64,000 nt of DNA from assembly GCA_902801465.1 (NCBI GenBank), contig CADCIH010000014.1:1-64000 (forward strand), written 5' to 3'. Positions 37,439 through 46,596 of this stretch are shown here, piece after piece. The notes beneath the pieces were generated by a model. The model had not been told where the DNA came from and did not search any database. It saw only the letters and a program-made list of their open reading frames with translations. Every line of letters begins with the position of its first letter. Positions within the stretch are counted from its first letter, which is position 1. The stretch is from an uncultured Bacteroidia bacterium. Lineage in GTDB: Bacteria; Bacteroidota; Bacteroidia; Bacteroidales; F082. A program made the position numbers and the translations under genes.

Positions 37439-37904
37439 TTTAAAAACACACCGACTCCGACGGGAGCACTTAATTGTTTTCTTTTTGAGCATTCAAATTG
37501 GACTCAATGCACAATCGAGTTTGTCATCATGTTACCGGATGGATTTTATTCCGCAAATAGAGAGTTATTACAATTCTTTAGATAGCATTTTCCAAACTCG
37601 TTTAGGAGACAATTATTTATCACAAACCACAGAACAGTTGTTGCTTTTAAGCAAACACTTCATCGAAAACAGAATAGATAGTATTTCCATCGGGCCAACT
37701 ACGGAGGGTGATTTATATCTATTTGAAACAAAAGAGAACGGGATGATCTCTTGTGGGCAAATACGGGGGCCAATTCCCGATTGTCCTTTAAAACACATGT
37801 GTAGATTGTGTACTTATTATAAGGATTGGTGTTTGACAGAAAACAAATCCAAAATGATAAAATCAGAAATCAATAAACTTGCAATAATGCTAAATACTAA
37901 ATAA
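37425..37904 (+). CDS. Putative secreted protein
   Basis: 159 residues from ATG 37425. The N-terminus is charged (MLKSDLKTHRLRREHL), then hydrophobic (IVFFLSIQIGLNAQS), so the signal peptide is longer than usual. A C-terminal cysteine cluster reads CPLKHMCRLCTYYKDWC. No family recognised. The overlap with the lipoprotein gene suggests cotranscription. The true start could be later. Confidence 0.5.
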   Translation: MLKSDLKTHRLRREHLIVFFLSIQIGLNAQSSLSSCYRMDFIPQIESYYNSLDSIFQTRLGDNYLSQTTEQLLLLSKHFIENRIDSISIGPTTEGDLYLFETKENGMISCGQIRGPIPDCPLKHMCRLCTYYKDWCLTENKSKMIKSEINKLAIMLNTK

Positions 37905-37941
37905 CAATAGTTCGTTAAAATTTCTTCAAACTAGTTAAGCC

Positions 37942-38104
37942 ATGAAAAAGCGTATCACTATTCTAACATTTCTGCTGACGGTGCTTGTTCGGGGTTTCGC
38001 CCAGGACACCATCACCGGCGTGGTGAGCCGCGTTGCCGTACTGGCCGAATCCCTATCTGGAAGATTTGGTTGTTCATTACGACACCATCCCAGTGTGTGC
38101 TGAA
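37942..38104 (+). pseudogene. 5' fragment (signal peptide) of the frameshifted T9SS gene
   Basis: ATG 37942 opens a good signal peptide (MKKRITILTFLLTVLVRGFA) and continues QDTITGVVSR before reading into a stop at 38102-38104. The rest of the protein continues in a different frame from about 38030. The frame change must lie between 38027 and 38101. Either a real indel or a sequencing error splits one gene. Confidence 0.6.
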
Positions 38105-39268
38105 ATAGAAGTGGTGGGAGACGTATTGGAGAAGGATGATGAAAATGGAGTGCCTTTCAAAATCATAGACATCAAACAACAGGTCAATGCTGAAAATGTA
38201 TTTTTTTATTCTTGTATCCTTTGGATGGGTGACTTTTATCCTATCTCCTACCCTGGACCTGAAACAATAAACGCCTATGCGATTGTGGATATAAATGACG
38301 ACTCCCGCTCTTTTGTCGTTATCGACGGTCATCTTCAAACAAATGACACCTGGGTCGTTAACGGGGTTTCACTGAATAGATACATGCGATACCTGTTTGT
38401 GGGTTCCTATGAAACCTGGACGGATTACTATGGGGAATCTTTCAGCGTATTCAACCTTAAAGAAGCCTTTCCTTATGGCGAAGACACAGACTCGGCAGAG
38501 GGCAGGCTAACCCTTGATAATAGCTTGTGTTTAACGACTTTGAACGAAGATCCCGTTTATTTGTCCATTTTTGACGGATCAAATCATTATTATCTTACAA
38601 TTAAGGATTCATTGCTATCGGATTATATCAACTCCGATCTTTATGGCGAAAACGATCCTGTTTCTGCGTCTGGCGTTGAGGCCTTGCACTATGACATGTT
38701 TGGCGGAACGTTCCGTTGTTTTGAAATAGCTGAGTTACAAAACCATGCAGAGAAAACCCTATCTGGCATCTTGCAGGATGCGCCTATGCCCAATGTCGGA
38801 ATCACCCCCGTGCCAGGAATGGAAATGGCTTATTATAGTGGGAGTCACTTTTATTACATTGATAATCAAATCCTGAGTTACCCCTATTCAGTTATCATCG
38901 GAAACGATACAGTGTGTTATGGTACCGAACTAACGGCTGTTTTTACCTCAAGGACAAGAATAGACAATGGTTTTGAGCCGTATTCTAACATTCTCATCTC
39001 TGAAGCTACCGTAACCACCGGGCTTCAGGAATCTTCTTCCGTTGATATCATGCTTTATCCCAACCCAACAAGGGGAATCATAAAAATCGTTTCAGAAAAA
39101 CCCATGGAAAACATCACCATCTATGATAACACGGGTAGAATGTTGCTTGGCAGAATCTGTTGCTCAAATAGTTACACCCTTGATTTAAAAGATTATAAAG
39201 GGCTAGTTTTGATATGCTTTGCTTTTCAAGATGGTCAAAAAACAATCAAAAAGGAGTTGATAGAATGA
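38033..39268 (+). CDS. T9SS-sorted protein, main part of a frameshifted gene
   Basis: 411 residues from TTG 38033, which is not a convincing start. The sequence begins with mature-protein-like PYWPNPYLEDLVVHYDTI and lacks a signal peptide, which instead lies in another frame just upstream (37942). The C-terminus is a T9SS type A sorting domain (IMLYPNPTRGIIKIVSEK, NTGRMLLGRIC, TIKKELIE). The middle is of unknown function and contains several Asp/Tyr-rich strands. If the frameshift is real the product is not exported and the gene is dead. Confidence 0.65.
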   Translation: MPYWPNPYLEDLVVHYDTIPVCAEIEVVGDVLEKDDENGVPFKIIDIKQQVNAENVFFYSCILWMGDFYPISYPGPETINAYAIVDINDDSRSFVVIDGHLQTNDTWVVNGVSLNRYMRYLFVGSYETWTDYYGESFSVFNLKEAFPYGEDTDSAEGRLTLDNSLCLTTLNEDPVYLSIFDGSNHYYLTIKDSLLSDYINSDLYGENDPVSASGVEALHYDMFGGTFRCFEIAELQNHAEKTLSGILQDAPMPNVGITPVPGMEMAYYSGSHFYYIDNQILSYPYSVIIGNDTVCYGTELTAVFTSRTRIDNGFEPYSNILISEATVTTGLQESSSVDIMLYPNPTRGIIKIVSEKPMENITIYDNTGRMLLGRICCSNSYTLDLKDYKGLVLICFAFQDGQKTIKKELIE

Positions 39269-39320
39269 AAAAGTTGTTTTCAATTGAGGAAAGGGGTGTC
39301 AGCGAGTGGATAGTTGACGG

Positions 39321-40976
39321 TTAAGGTTCCAACAGCACCTCGGCGGCCTTCAACGCCTCGGGGGTGACCTTGTCGTTGCTGAGCATCTTGGCGATCTCGG
39401 TGACGCGCTCACCAGCCGTCAGTAGCTTGATGTGCGACTGAGTCCTCGAACCTTCGTTGTCCTTGTAAATGAAGAAATGATGCTGCGCCTTGCTGGCCAC
39501 CTGGGGTAGGTGGGTGATAGAGATGAGCTGCAACGAGGTGCCCATCCCTTGCATGATGCCTCCAATCTTGGCCGCCACCTCGCCGGAGACACCCGTGTCG
39601 ATCTCGTCGAAAATCAAAGTAGGAATGTAGCTGTGCTTCGACACCACACTCTTGATGGAGAGCATCAGCCTTGACAACTCACCGCCCGAAGCCACCTTGC
39701 TGAGCTCGGCCACCTCAACGCCTTTGTTGGCGGAGAACAGGAAACGTATCTGGTCCATGCCAGTGGCACAAAACATGGTCAAAGGCTCCACAGCGATCTG
39801 AAACACGGCATGGGGCATGGCTAACTGACGGGCCAAATCGGTGACGCTCTCGCCAAAGGTCTTGGCAGCCTTCACGCGTTGCGAATGAAGCTTCGTGGCG
39901 AATTGCTGAAGCTTAAGGGTTTGTTCCTTCAAGGCCTTCTCGGTCTGCTCGATCTCCTGGTCGATGTTCTCAAAAGCGTTCACCTTGGCCTCGAGGGCGT
40001 CGCGCAACTCAATCAAAGCCTCGAACTCCTTCACGTGATGCTTCATCATCAAGCGGTTGAGCAGGTCGTAACGCTCTTGCAACTCTTGCAGCTTGCTTTC
40101 GTCGAACTGGGCGTCGTCGCCCACCCGGTCGAGGTCATAGGCGATGTCCTTCAACTCCACCTGGGCGCTGTCGATGCGCTCCTGCAACTCCTCCAAGCTG
40201 GGAACGAGTTGCTTGAGCCTGTGCAGCACCGATGAGAGCTCGTTGAGTTGGGGCAGGATGGCGGTCTCGGTGCTTTCCAACAGACCATTGGCGCTAAAGA
40301 GCAACGAACGTATCTCCTCGGCGTTCTCCATCACCTTGAGGCTCTGCTCAATTTCGGAGTATTCCCCTTCCTTGAGTTGCGCTTTCTGAAGCTCATCAAG
40401 TTGGAACTTCAGATAATCGTTCTCGGCAATGTTCTTCTCGGCCGAAGTCTGAAGTTCTTTCAGGCGACGGCTGAGGGCGTTATAGTTGGCAAACTCCTGC
40501 CTGTAATGGCTTAGGAGCTCGTGGTTTTTCGCAATCTCGTCCAACAGGTGAAGCTGGAAGTCGGCATCGGTCAACAGCAACGAGTCGTGTTGCGAATGGA
40601 TGTCGACCAGTTGGTTGCCGACCTCCTTCATGGTTTGAAGCGACACGGGGGTGTCGTTGATGAAGGCGCGGCTCTTCTTCTGGGGACTCAGCTCACGGCG
40701 GAAGATGCATTCCGTGTCGAAGTCAAGGTCGTTTTTCTCGAAGAGCGGTCTCAGGCTTTCATCTGAGAGGTGGAAATGGGCTTCCACCACGCATTTCATC
40801 TCCTTGTCGAACAGCACGCCAGTGTCGGCGCGGTCGCCAAGCACGAACCCCAAAGCACCAAGCAGGATGGACTTGCCTGCACCAGTCTCACCGGTGATCA
40901 CGCTGAAACCTTCAGCGAAGTCGACCGACAATTCCCCGATGAGGGCATAGTTCCTGATGTGGAGGTGCCGTAACAT
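39321..40976 (-). CDS. recN: DNA repair protein RecN
   Basis: 551 residues, family length. Walker A GETGAGKS (29-36) follows the N-terminal LRHLHIRNYALI. A long coiled coil spans the middle (about 150-360). The C-terminal ABC half has SGGELSRLMLSIKS (signature) and TLIFDEIDTGVSGEVAAKIG (Walker B/D loop). RecN is an SMC-like protein recruited to double-strand breaks. Last gene of a leftward bamD-rpoZ-porD-recN operon, 12 bp after the DUF4835 gene. Confidence 0.96.
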   Translation of the reverse strand: MLRHLHIRNYALIGELSVDFAEGFSVITGETGAGKSILLGALGFVLGDRADTGVLFDKEMKCVVEAHFHLSDESLRPLFEKNDLDFDTECIFRRELSPQKKSRAFINDTPVSLQTMKEVGNQLVDIHSQHDSLLLTDADFQLHLLDEIAKNHELLSHYRQEFANYNALSRRLKELQTSAEKNIAENDYLKFQLDELQKAQLKEGEYSEIEQSLKVMENAEEIRSLLFSANGLLESTETAILPQLNELSSVLHRLKQLVPSLEELQERIDSAQVELKDIAYDLDRVGDDAQFDESKLQELQERYDLLNRLMMKHHVKEFEALIELRDALEAKVNAFENIDQEIEQTEKALKEQTLKLQQFATKLHSQRVKAAKTFGESVTDLARQLAMPHAVFQIAVEPLTMFCATGMDQIRFLFSANKGVEVAELSKVASGGELSRLMLSIKSVVSKHSYIPTLIFDEIDTGVSGEVAAKIGGIMQGMGTSLQLISITHLPQVASKAQHHFFIYKDNEGSRTQSHIKLLTAGERVTEIAKMLSNDKVTPEALKAAEVLLEP

Positions 40977-40988
40977 GGGTGGTAAGGA

Positions 40989-41900
40989 TTATCCTCTCTT
41001 GCCGCCTTGCAGGATCTGGTCGTAGCGTGACGACTGCGACGGGTCGATCTGCTTCATGATGTTGGCGGCCTGGGTCTTTTCCTGTTGGGAGCCCTGGCTG
41101 AACACGTTGATGATCTCGTCGCGTTTGGCTTCCACGATAAGTTGCAGGAAGAAACAAGTGGGGTAGGTGGAGTGAACGGCTTGGAGGTATTCCAACGAGC
41201 CAAGGATGGCGGCGCGGCCCTCGTCGGGTTTCTCCGACATCATGTCGAGACCCAGACGGTGGTATTCGTACATGAACTTACGAAGAGGCGCGTAGCTGTT
41301 GTTGGTCATGTTCTCCACCAGCCAATAACGGTTCTTGTTGCCATCGAAGGCTTTCCAGCCGGCCTGACCGGAGCTTTGGGCGTTGTTCACAATCTGTTGG
41401 GCGGCCTCGAAATAAGGCTGGCCGCCGTTCAACGAGAAAGTGTCGAAGTCAAGGCCGAGGAACATGTACACATAATAAGCGATGGTGGAAGTCAAGTCCG
41501 ACATGTGGGTGTTGAGACTGAAATCCAAAGGCTGTCCGTCGGTGTAGTCGAACGAGAACTTCTGGTCGACGTAGTTGAACACTGGCGAGGTGTAGCTGGC
41601 CTTGTAGCACGGACGGCGGAGGGCCATGTTGAGTTCGCCCGAGAACGAGTTCGCGTCGGTGCGCTCCTTGATGGTGATGGCGATGGAGCACTCGATCTTC
41701 TCGTTGGTCTTGAAGTTGACGTTAGTCCACTTGTTGTTGTTGATGAACTCATACAAAGCTGTCTGCAGGTTCTGGAACACGGTCTTGTCGGTGCCTGCCA
41801 CTTGGTTGGAGTTGACTTGGATGCTGCACTGCAACTCTTGGGCGGACACGATGTTCGTAAGGAACATGCAGAGGATTGCGATGACGGATAGCCTTTTCAT
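40989..41900 (-). CDS. porD: DUF4835 / PorD-like T9SS-associated protein
   Basis: 303 residues. A signal peptide (about 1-20) is followed by QELQCSIQVNSNQVAGTDKT, the start typical of DUF4835, with NMALRRPCYKASYTSPVFNY, FDYTDGQPLDFSLNTHMSDL and YYVYMFLGLDFDTFS. This family includes PorD, linked to T9SS function. Its position between rpoZ and recN is conserved in Bacteroidota. Its biochemical role is not known. Confidence 0.85.
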   Translation of the reverse strand: MKRLSVIAILCMFLTNIVSAQELQCSIQVNSNQVAGTDKTVFQNLQTALYEFINNNKWTNVNFKTNEKIECSIAITIKERTDANSFSGELNMALRRPCYKASYTSPVFNYVDQKFSFDYTDGQPLDFSLNTHMSDLTSTIAYYVYMFLGLDFDTFSLNGGQPYFEAAQQIVNNAQSSGQAGWKAFDGNKNRYWLVENMTNNSYAPLRKFMYEYHRLGLDMMSEKPDEGRAAILGSLEYLQAVHSTYPTCFFLQLIVEAKRDEIINVFSQGSQQEKTQAANIMKQIDPSQSSRYDQILQGGKRG

Positions 41901-41906
41901 GGGTTT

Positions 41907-42242
41907 TTAGAACTCGTCCTGGACTTCTTTGTTGGGGTTACGGAAATAGATCTCGTCGTGGAGAAATTCGTGGATGGCGATGAGGGTGGGTTTGGGCAGA
42001 CGCTCGTAGAACTTGGCAATCTCAATCTGCTCACGGTTCTCGAACACTTCCTCGAGGCTGTCATTGTTGGTGGCGAACTCCTCGATCTTCTTGTTGAGCT
42101 CTTCCTTCATCTCGGCGGCAATCTGGTTGGCGCGCTTGGTGAGGATGACTACGGTCTCGTAGATGTTGCCGGTGCCTTTGTAAAACTGGTCTTTCTGACG
42201 GGTAACCACCGTCGTTTCGGTTCTGACTTTCTTGAAATCCAT
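41907..42242 (-). CDS. rpoZ: RNA polymerase Rpb6/omega-family subunit
   Basis: 111 residues with the Bacteroidota omega pattern: GNIYETVVILTKRANQIA near residue 25-42, then a charged helix and a C-terminal KFYERLPKPTLIAIHEFL. It would assist beta' folding and polymerase assembly. It lies eight bp after bamD and six before the DUF4835 gene. In many Bacteroidota coaBC lies in this last gap; here it is absent. Confidence 0.88.
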   Translation of the reverse strand: MDFKKVRTETTVVTRQKDQFYKGTGNIYETVVILTKRANQIAAEMKEELNKKIEEFATNNDSLEEVFENREQIEIAKFYERLPKPTLIAIHEFLHDEIYFRNPNKEVQDEF

Positions 42243-42250
42243 GATGTTTG

Positions 42251-43045
42251 TTATAAGTTTTCTAGTTTCTTTCTTGCTTTGATGACAGAGGGCTCCACTT
42301 CCTTCAGGTAGGGACTCTCGGGGTAAAGGTAGCTAAGCGTGTTGTAGCGCTCGATGCAGGCCTCGTAACGTTCCTTCTGCTTCTCGGGGACGCTGTTCTC
42401 GGCATAGTCGTAATAGGTCTTGGCCATGTCAGAGAGAATCTCCTCGCGATGCGGGGTGTTGGGGTATTTTTTCAACAGGTTCTCGAAGCTGGTGATGGCG
42501 GCATTGTAGTTCTCCATACGGTAGTAGAGGATGCAAATGTTGTAATCTTTCTCCTCCAGCTTGTTGTTGAGGTCGGTCAACAACTCATTGGCCCGAAGTA
42601 CGCTGTCGCCTTGGGGATAACGCTCGATGTAAGCCTCTAGCTGTTGGATGGCCTTGTGGGTGTTCTCCTGGTCGAGGTTGATGTTGGGAGAAATCATATA
42701 GCTGCAAAAGGCGCTCATGTAGGCGGCACGTTCAGCTTCGGTTGAGAACGGGTAGTTGGTGACGAACTTGTTGAAATAGTAAGCGGCAATCTCGTAATCG
42801 TAGGTCAGATAGTAGCACATGGCGGTCCGATAGGTGATCATCTCGCCTTTTGGGGTGTTACGGAACGAGTTCTGCATGAGGTCGAAGAGCTGCAAGGCAT
42901 GGTTGTAGTCCTTGCGGTCATAGTAATCCATGGCCACCTCGTACTTCATGTCGTTGTCGGTGCTTCTGAGAATGCGCGCGAACTCATTGCATGAGCTAAG
43001 TACAAGGAGGGCAAAACAGGTTGCTATAAGAATCCTTTTTTTCAT
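42251..43045 (-). CDS. bamD: Outer membrane assembly lipoprotein BamD
   Basis: 264 residues. The lipoprotein signal ends at VLSSC (Cys19). Five TPR-like repeats follow (YNHALQLFDLMQNSFRNTPK, YEIAAYYFNKFVTNYPFSTE, IQQLEAYIERYPQGDSV, ITSFENLLKKYPNTPHREEI), the BamD/YfiO/ComL arrangement. It works with BamA to insert outer-membrane proteins. First gene of the operon with rpoZ, porD-like and recN, with its own -7 box eight bp upstream. Confidence 0.92.
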   Translation of the reverse strand: MKKRILIATCFALLVLSSCNEFARILRSTDNDMKYEVAMDYYDRKDYNHALQLFDLMQNSFRNTPKGEMITYRTAMCYYLTYDYEIAAYYFNKFVTNYPFSTEAERAAYMSAFCSYMISPNINLDQENTHKAIQQLEAYIERYPQGDSVLRANELLTDLNNKLEEKDYNICILYYRMENYNAAITSFENLLKKYPNTPHREEILSDMAKTYYDYAENSVPEKQKERYEACIERYNTLSYLYPESPYLKEVEPSVIKARKKLENL

Positions 43046-43052
43046 TGGGTTG

Positions 43053-43060
43053 CAAAATTA
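43053..43060 (-). promoter_or_regulatory. bamD -7 box
   Basis: TAATTTTG on the minus strand, eight bp before the bamD ATG; transcripts would have almost no leader. Confidence 0.6.
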
Positions 43061-43096
43061 CACCTTTTTTGGCTAATAACGGGCCTTTTTTCGTGA

Positions 43097-45628
43097 TTAT
43101 TTCTCGATAACAAGTTTTTCCACGCTACTTCCTTGCTCGCCGTTTAGTTGGATGAAATAGACGCCATGTCCAAACTTCGTCCCGTCGATGGTGACTTTAC
43201 CGTTGGCTTTGCCTGACATGAGTTGCTGGCCAAGGCTGTTGACGAGGGTGTAGCTGAAGTCGCCGATGGTCTCAATGGTGAAGCTGCCTTTGCTTGGGTT
43301 GGGATAGATTCCCCATTGGCTGCTCGACTCGTTAAGGCCGACATTGCTTATTCTGAGGGTGACGCTGGCAGAGACGGTGTTGCCTTCGCCGTCGGTGACG
43401 TTGACGGTGTAGGTGGTCTCGGCCTCGACAGGTGTGGCAACGGGGTTGGAGATGGTGGGATCACTGAGGGTCTCGGCGGGATCCCAGAGGTAAGTGTAGT
43501 TGCCGTCGCCGCCACTGGCGAATGCCATCAGTTGTGAGTTGTGACCCTCTTCCACGATTTCGGGGTCTGCAAACGCCTCGACCTCGAGAGGATCGTTGCC
43601 GACGCCGATGCAATGGATGGTGGCGACCCATCCTGAGTTATTGACGGAGTAGTCGGAGGTGAAACGGAAGGTCAGGGCGCCTTCAGAGTTGGTGGCGGTC
43701 ACAGTGCCAGGGCTGGTGGAGCCGTTGAATTGACCCAAAGAAGGTGCGCTGGTCGACGTTCCGTCGAAGATATACAGATGGTCGTAGCCTGACTCTGTGT
43801 TGAACTCAAGGAACGTGGCCTCGAGGATGCCGCCGGGTGTGCCGGGCATGAAGGTCATGGTGATGTCCTTGTTGTTGCCATAGTTGTTGCTGGCGCCGCC
43901 GTCGTCGTAGAACAGACCGTTGCAGGTCTCAACGGTGGTGTTCTGCATGTTATAGGCTTCCACCACCGAGATATAGTTCGGGGCAAACTTGCTGTCGCTC
44001 TCGCCATCGGCGTTGGTCACGGTAAGGCGGACGTTGTAGGTGCCTGCGGTGTTATAGGTCACCGTCGGGTTCAGCTGAGTGGAGGTGGCAGGGGTGCCGC
44101 CTTCGAATTCCCATTCCCAACTCACAAGCTGAGCGCCCCACGAGTTGTCGGTGAAATGCACGGTGCCGCCGATGTTGGTGGTGGTGAAGTCGGATGTGAA
44201 ATCGGCCACGATGCCTTCCAGGGCCACCAGCTGAGCGTTGATGTTGACAGTCTCACCGTCGGCTACGGTTACCTGGGTCTCGTATGCTTCATAGCCGTTC
44301 TTGGTGATTCTCACGGTATAGGTGCCGGCCTTCACGGGGCGGTGGAAGTCGCCGCCAGGAAGTTGGGTGGAGACGATGGAGTATTGGTCGTCGTGACCCA
44401 CCAGAGTGACAGTGGCGTCGCCGATGGGAGCTCTCGACTCGGCGTCGACAACAGTGCCGTGGATGCCGTAGAGGCATTGGTTCATGAAGGCGAAGATGGA
44501 GTTCTTGTTGATGTTCCAGAAGTTGGGCATCTGGCTGCCTGAGGGCAGTTTGGTGTTCGAGCACTCAATAGTGAGCTCACGGCATTGGTGGTAACCGTTC
44601 ATGTAGTCCTGACGGCCGCCGCCGATCATGTACCACTGGGCACCGTTGGTGACACCGTTGTTGTAGTCGGTCATATAGTTTTGGCTCACTTGGTGGGTGA
44701 GGTCGGCGTATTCATGCGAAATGAGCTGATACCACTGGTCGTCGGCGTGAAGCGTATAGGTGTTGTCCCAAGGATAGTTCATCACCTCGGCGCCGCCGTG
44801 GTAGTTGGCGCCCATCACGAAATGGTTTTCTTCAGCCAGTTGCATGAACCACAGGGTTTCCTGTTGGTAGACTTCTCCGTCGGGATGGGGACCGCCGTGG
44901 GGGTCGGCGTAGTTACGGTTCATGTCGACGCCGTTGGCGTTGTAACGGGTGGCACCGTTGACGTTGGTGTTGCCGCCGTGGTAGGTGCCGTCAGGGTTGG
45001 TGTTGGGGCCGATATAGAGGTCGATGTTTTCCAGGACGTTCGCGCACTCGGGGAGGGTTGGGTTCTCGAGAAGATAGTCGATCAAGCGGAGCATCAGCAT
45101 CCAGCCTGTGGTCTCGTCGCCGTGTATGGTGGAGGTGTAGAGGAACTTCGGTTTGCCTGCACTGGTTCCGTTATTGATGTGGGCGATTAATATCTTACGG
45201 TTGCTGGGCAGGGTTCCCAATTCGATGATTTCGCATTTGTCGGGGTGGTCGGTGGCAAATTGGTACATCATGGCCTCATAGGCGGGGTAGGTGGGGTAGG
45301 CGTCCCAGTCGTATGCAGCGCGGTTGCTGCCGTCCCACATCTCGGCTTTCACGAGCATCGAAGGTGGTGTTTGCAGGGTGATGTCATAACCCAGTTTTTG
45401 AAAGGCGGTGAACTCTTTGTTGTTGGCGTAGGCGGTCACCACATTGCCGTCGACACGGTCAACAGAGATCATTTGGGCAACCTGTGGCAGGTTGTCGTTG
45501 CCGGTCAATTCAAAAGTGAAATAGTACTCATTGCGTTCTTGCATGAGCTGGTTGAGTTCTTGTTGGCTCTTTTGAGCGAACATGTTGCCGCAAATCAAAA
45601 CGGCTAAAACGATTAATAATTTTTTCAT
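43097..45628 (-). CDS. M14 zinc carboxypeptidase with PKD, CUB-like and T9SS domains
   Basis: 843 residues. After a signal peptide (1-18) and a propeptide-like region, the M14 catalytic domain (about 110-380) has zinc ligands His169 and Glu172 (IHGDE), His277 (NYHGGAE) and probable catalytic Glu355 (CRELTIECS). A carboxypeptidase-regulatory-like domain follows (about 392-470, GIHGTVVDAESRAPIGDATV), then a PKD domain (VSWEWEFEGG, TAGTYNVRLTVTNADG), a CUB-like region (TESGYDHLYIFDGTS), a second PKD-like strand set and the T9SS type A end (WGIYPNPSKGSFTIET). It is an exported peptidase that trims C-terminal residues from extracellular proteins or peptides. Confidence 0.93.
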   Translation of the reverse strand: MKKLLIVLAVLICGNMFAQKSQQELNQLMQERNEYYFTFELTGNDNLPQVAQMISVDRVDGNVVTAYANNKEFTAFQKLGYDITLQTPPSMLVKAEMWDGSNRAAYDWDAYPTYPAYEAMMYQFATDHPDKCEIIELGTLPSNRKILIAHINNGTSAGKPKFLYTSTIHGDETTGWMLMLRLIDYLLENPTLPECANVLENIDLYIGPNTNPDGTYHGGNTNVNGATRYNANGVDMNRNYADPHGGPHPDGEVYQQETLWFMQLAEENHFVMGANYHGGAEVMNYPWDNTYTLHADDQWYQLISHEYADLTHQVSQNYMTDYNNGVTNGAQWYMIGGGRQDYMNGYHQCRELTIECSNTKLPSGSQMPNFWNINKNSIFAFMNQCLYGIHGTVVDAESRAPIGDATVTLVGHDDQYSIVSTQLPGGDFHRPVKAGTYTVRITKNGYEAYETQVTVADGETVNINAQLVALEGIVADFTSDFTTTNIGGTVHFTDNSWGAQLVSWEWEFEGGTPATSTQLNPTVTYNTAGTYNVRLTVTNADGESDSKFAPNYISVVEAYNMQNTTVETCNGLFYDDGGASNNYGNNKDITMTFMPGTPGGILEATFLEFNTESGYDHLYIFDGTSTSAPSLGQFNGSTSPGTVTATNSEGALTFRFTSDYSVNNSGWVATIHCIGVGNDPLEVEAFADPEIVEEGHNSQLMAFASGGDGNYTYLWDPAETLSDPTISNPVATPVEAETTYTVNVTDGEGNTVSASVTLRISNVGLNESSSQWGIYPNPSKGSFTIETIGDFSYTLVNSLGQQLMSGKANGKVTIDGTKFGHGVYFIQLNGEQGSSVEKLVIEK

Positions 45629-45649
45629 TTATTTGATTTGTTTATTTGT

Positions 45650-46555
45650 TTATCTGAATAATTCCGCATTCCTCATTCCTAATTCCGCATTAATCTCCTC
45701 TTCCACTTTCTCGTTCACAGGTACCAGGGGCAGACGGAGAATGTTTTTGCAGAGTCCGATATGGCTCATCAGGCATTTGATGCCTGCGGGGTTGCCGTCG
45801 GCGAAGATAAGTTGGTTCATGCGCAACATGGCGTAGTGGAGTGTCAGTGCCTCGTCGGTGCGTCCTTCCTTCATGGCTTGCATCATGCGGCTAAAGGGCT
45901 TGGTGTAGGCGTTGGCGGCCACGGAGATGACGCCTTGTGCGCCGAGGGCCATCAGAGGTTGGGTGATGCCGTCGTCGCCGGAGAGCACGTCGAAGTCGGT
46001 GGGCTTGTCGCGGAGGATCTCCATGATCTGTTGTAGGTTGCCTGAGGCTTCCTTGACGGCGACGATGTTAGGGTGTTTGGCCAGTTCCACGCAGGTGGCT
46101 GCTTGCAGGTTCACGCCCACACGGCCAGGTACATTGTAGAGGATCACGGGTACGGGGCTGGCGTCGGCAATGGCCTCGAAATGGGCTTTCATGCCGCGTT
46201 GGTTGGGCTTGTTATAATAGGGGACCACGCTCAGGATTCCTTGGATGCCGGTGAAGTCTTGGGCTTTGATGGCGTCGAGCACGGCTTGGGTGTTGTTGCC
46301 TCCCATGCCTAGCAGCACGGGCAGACGGCCGTTGTTGGTTCTGAGTATGGTGTCGACGACCTGTTTCTTTTCCTCGGCGGTAAGGGTAGGAGCTTCGGAG
46401 GTGGTTCCAAGCGCCACCAGAAAATCGGCTCCGTTGTCGATGACGTGGTTGACGATACGTTCCAGCGATTCAAAATCCACGGATTTGTCCTCGTTGAATG
46501 GTGTAACCAACGCAATCCCAGTGCCTTTAAATATGTTTTTATTTGTATTTCTCAT
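45650..46555 (-). CDS. dapA: 4-hydroxy-tetrahydrodipicolinate synthase
   Basis: 301 residues. The TIM-barrel DapA motifs are GTGIALVTPFNED, ALGTTSEAPTLTAEE, Tyr140 in LYNVPGRVG and Schiff-base Lys168 in VAVKEASGN. It condenses pyruvate with aspartate semialdehyde in lysine/diaminopimelate synthesis. The last residues (NAELGMRNAELFR) form a 7-residue repeat encoded by heptanucleotide repeats, so the native C-terminus has been extended or replaced by repeat DNA. A second heptamer tract directly precedes its start codon. Confidence 0.95.
   Translation of the reverse strand: MRNTNKNIFKGTGIALVTPFNEDKSVDFESLERIVNHVIDNGADFLVALGTTSEAPTLTAEEKKQVVDTILRTNNGRLPVLLGMGGNNTQAVLDAIKAQDFTGIQGILSVVPYYNKPNQRGMKAHFEAIADASPVPVILYNVPGRVGVNLQAATCVELAKHPNIVAVKEASGNLQQIMEILRDKPTDFDVLSGDDGITQPLMALGAQGVISVAANAYTKPFSRMMQAMKEGRTDEALTLHYAMLRMNQLIFADGNPAGIKCLMSHIGLCKNILRLPLVPVNEKVEEEINAELGMRNAELFR
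45661..45691. repeat. Heptanucleotide repeat at the dapA 3' end
   Basis: Four 7-bp units with core ATTCC: ATTCCGC, ATTCCTC, ATTCCTA, ATTCCGC, then ATT. Because three units make 21 bp, the encoded peptide repeats every seven residues. Confidence 0.75.
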
Positions 46556-46596
46556 AATTCTTAATTCCTAATTCCTAATTCTTAATTCTTAATTCT
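46556..46596. repeat. Heptanucleotide repeat between DUF6913 gene and dapA
   Basis: Almost six units of AATTCYT (AATTCTT, AATTCCT, AATTCCT, AATTCTT, AATTCTT, AATTCT) fill the gap up to the dapA ATG and supply the last codons of the upstream gene. Confidence 0.85.
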
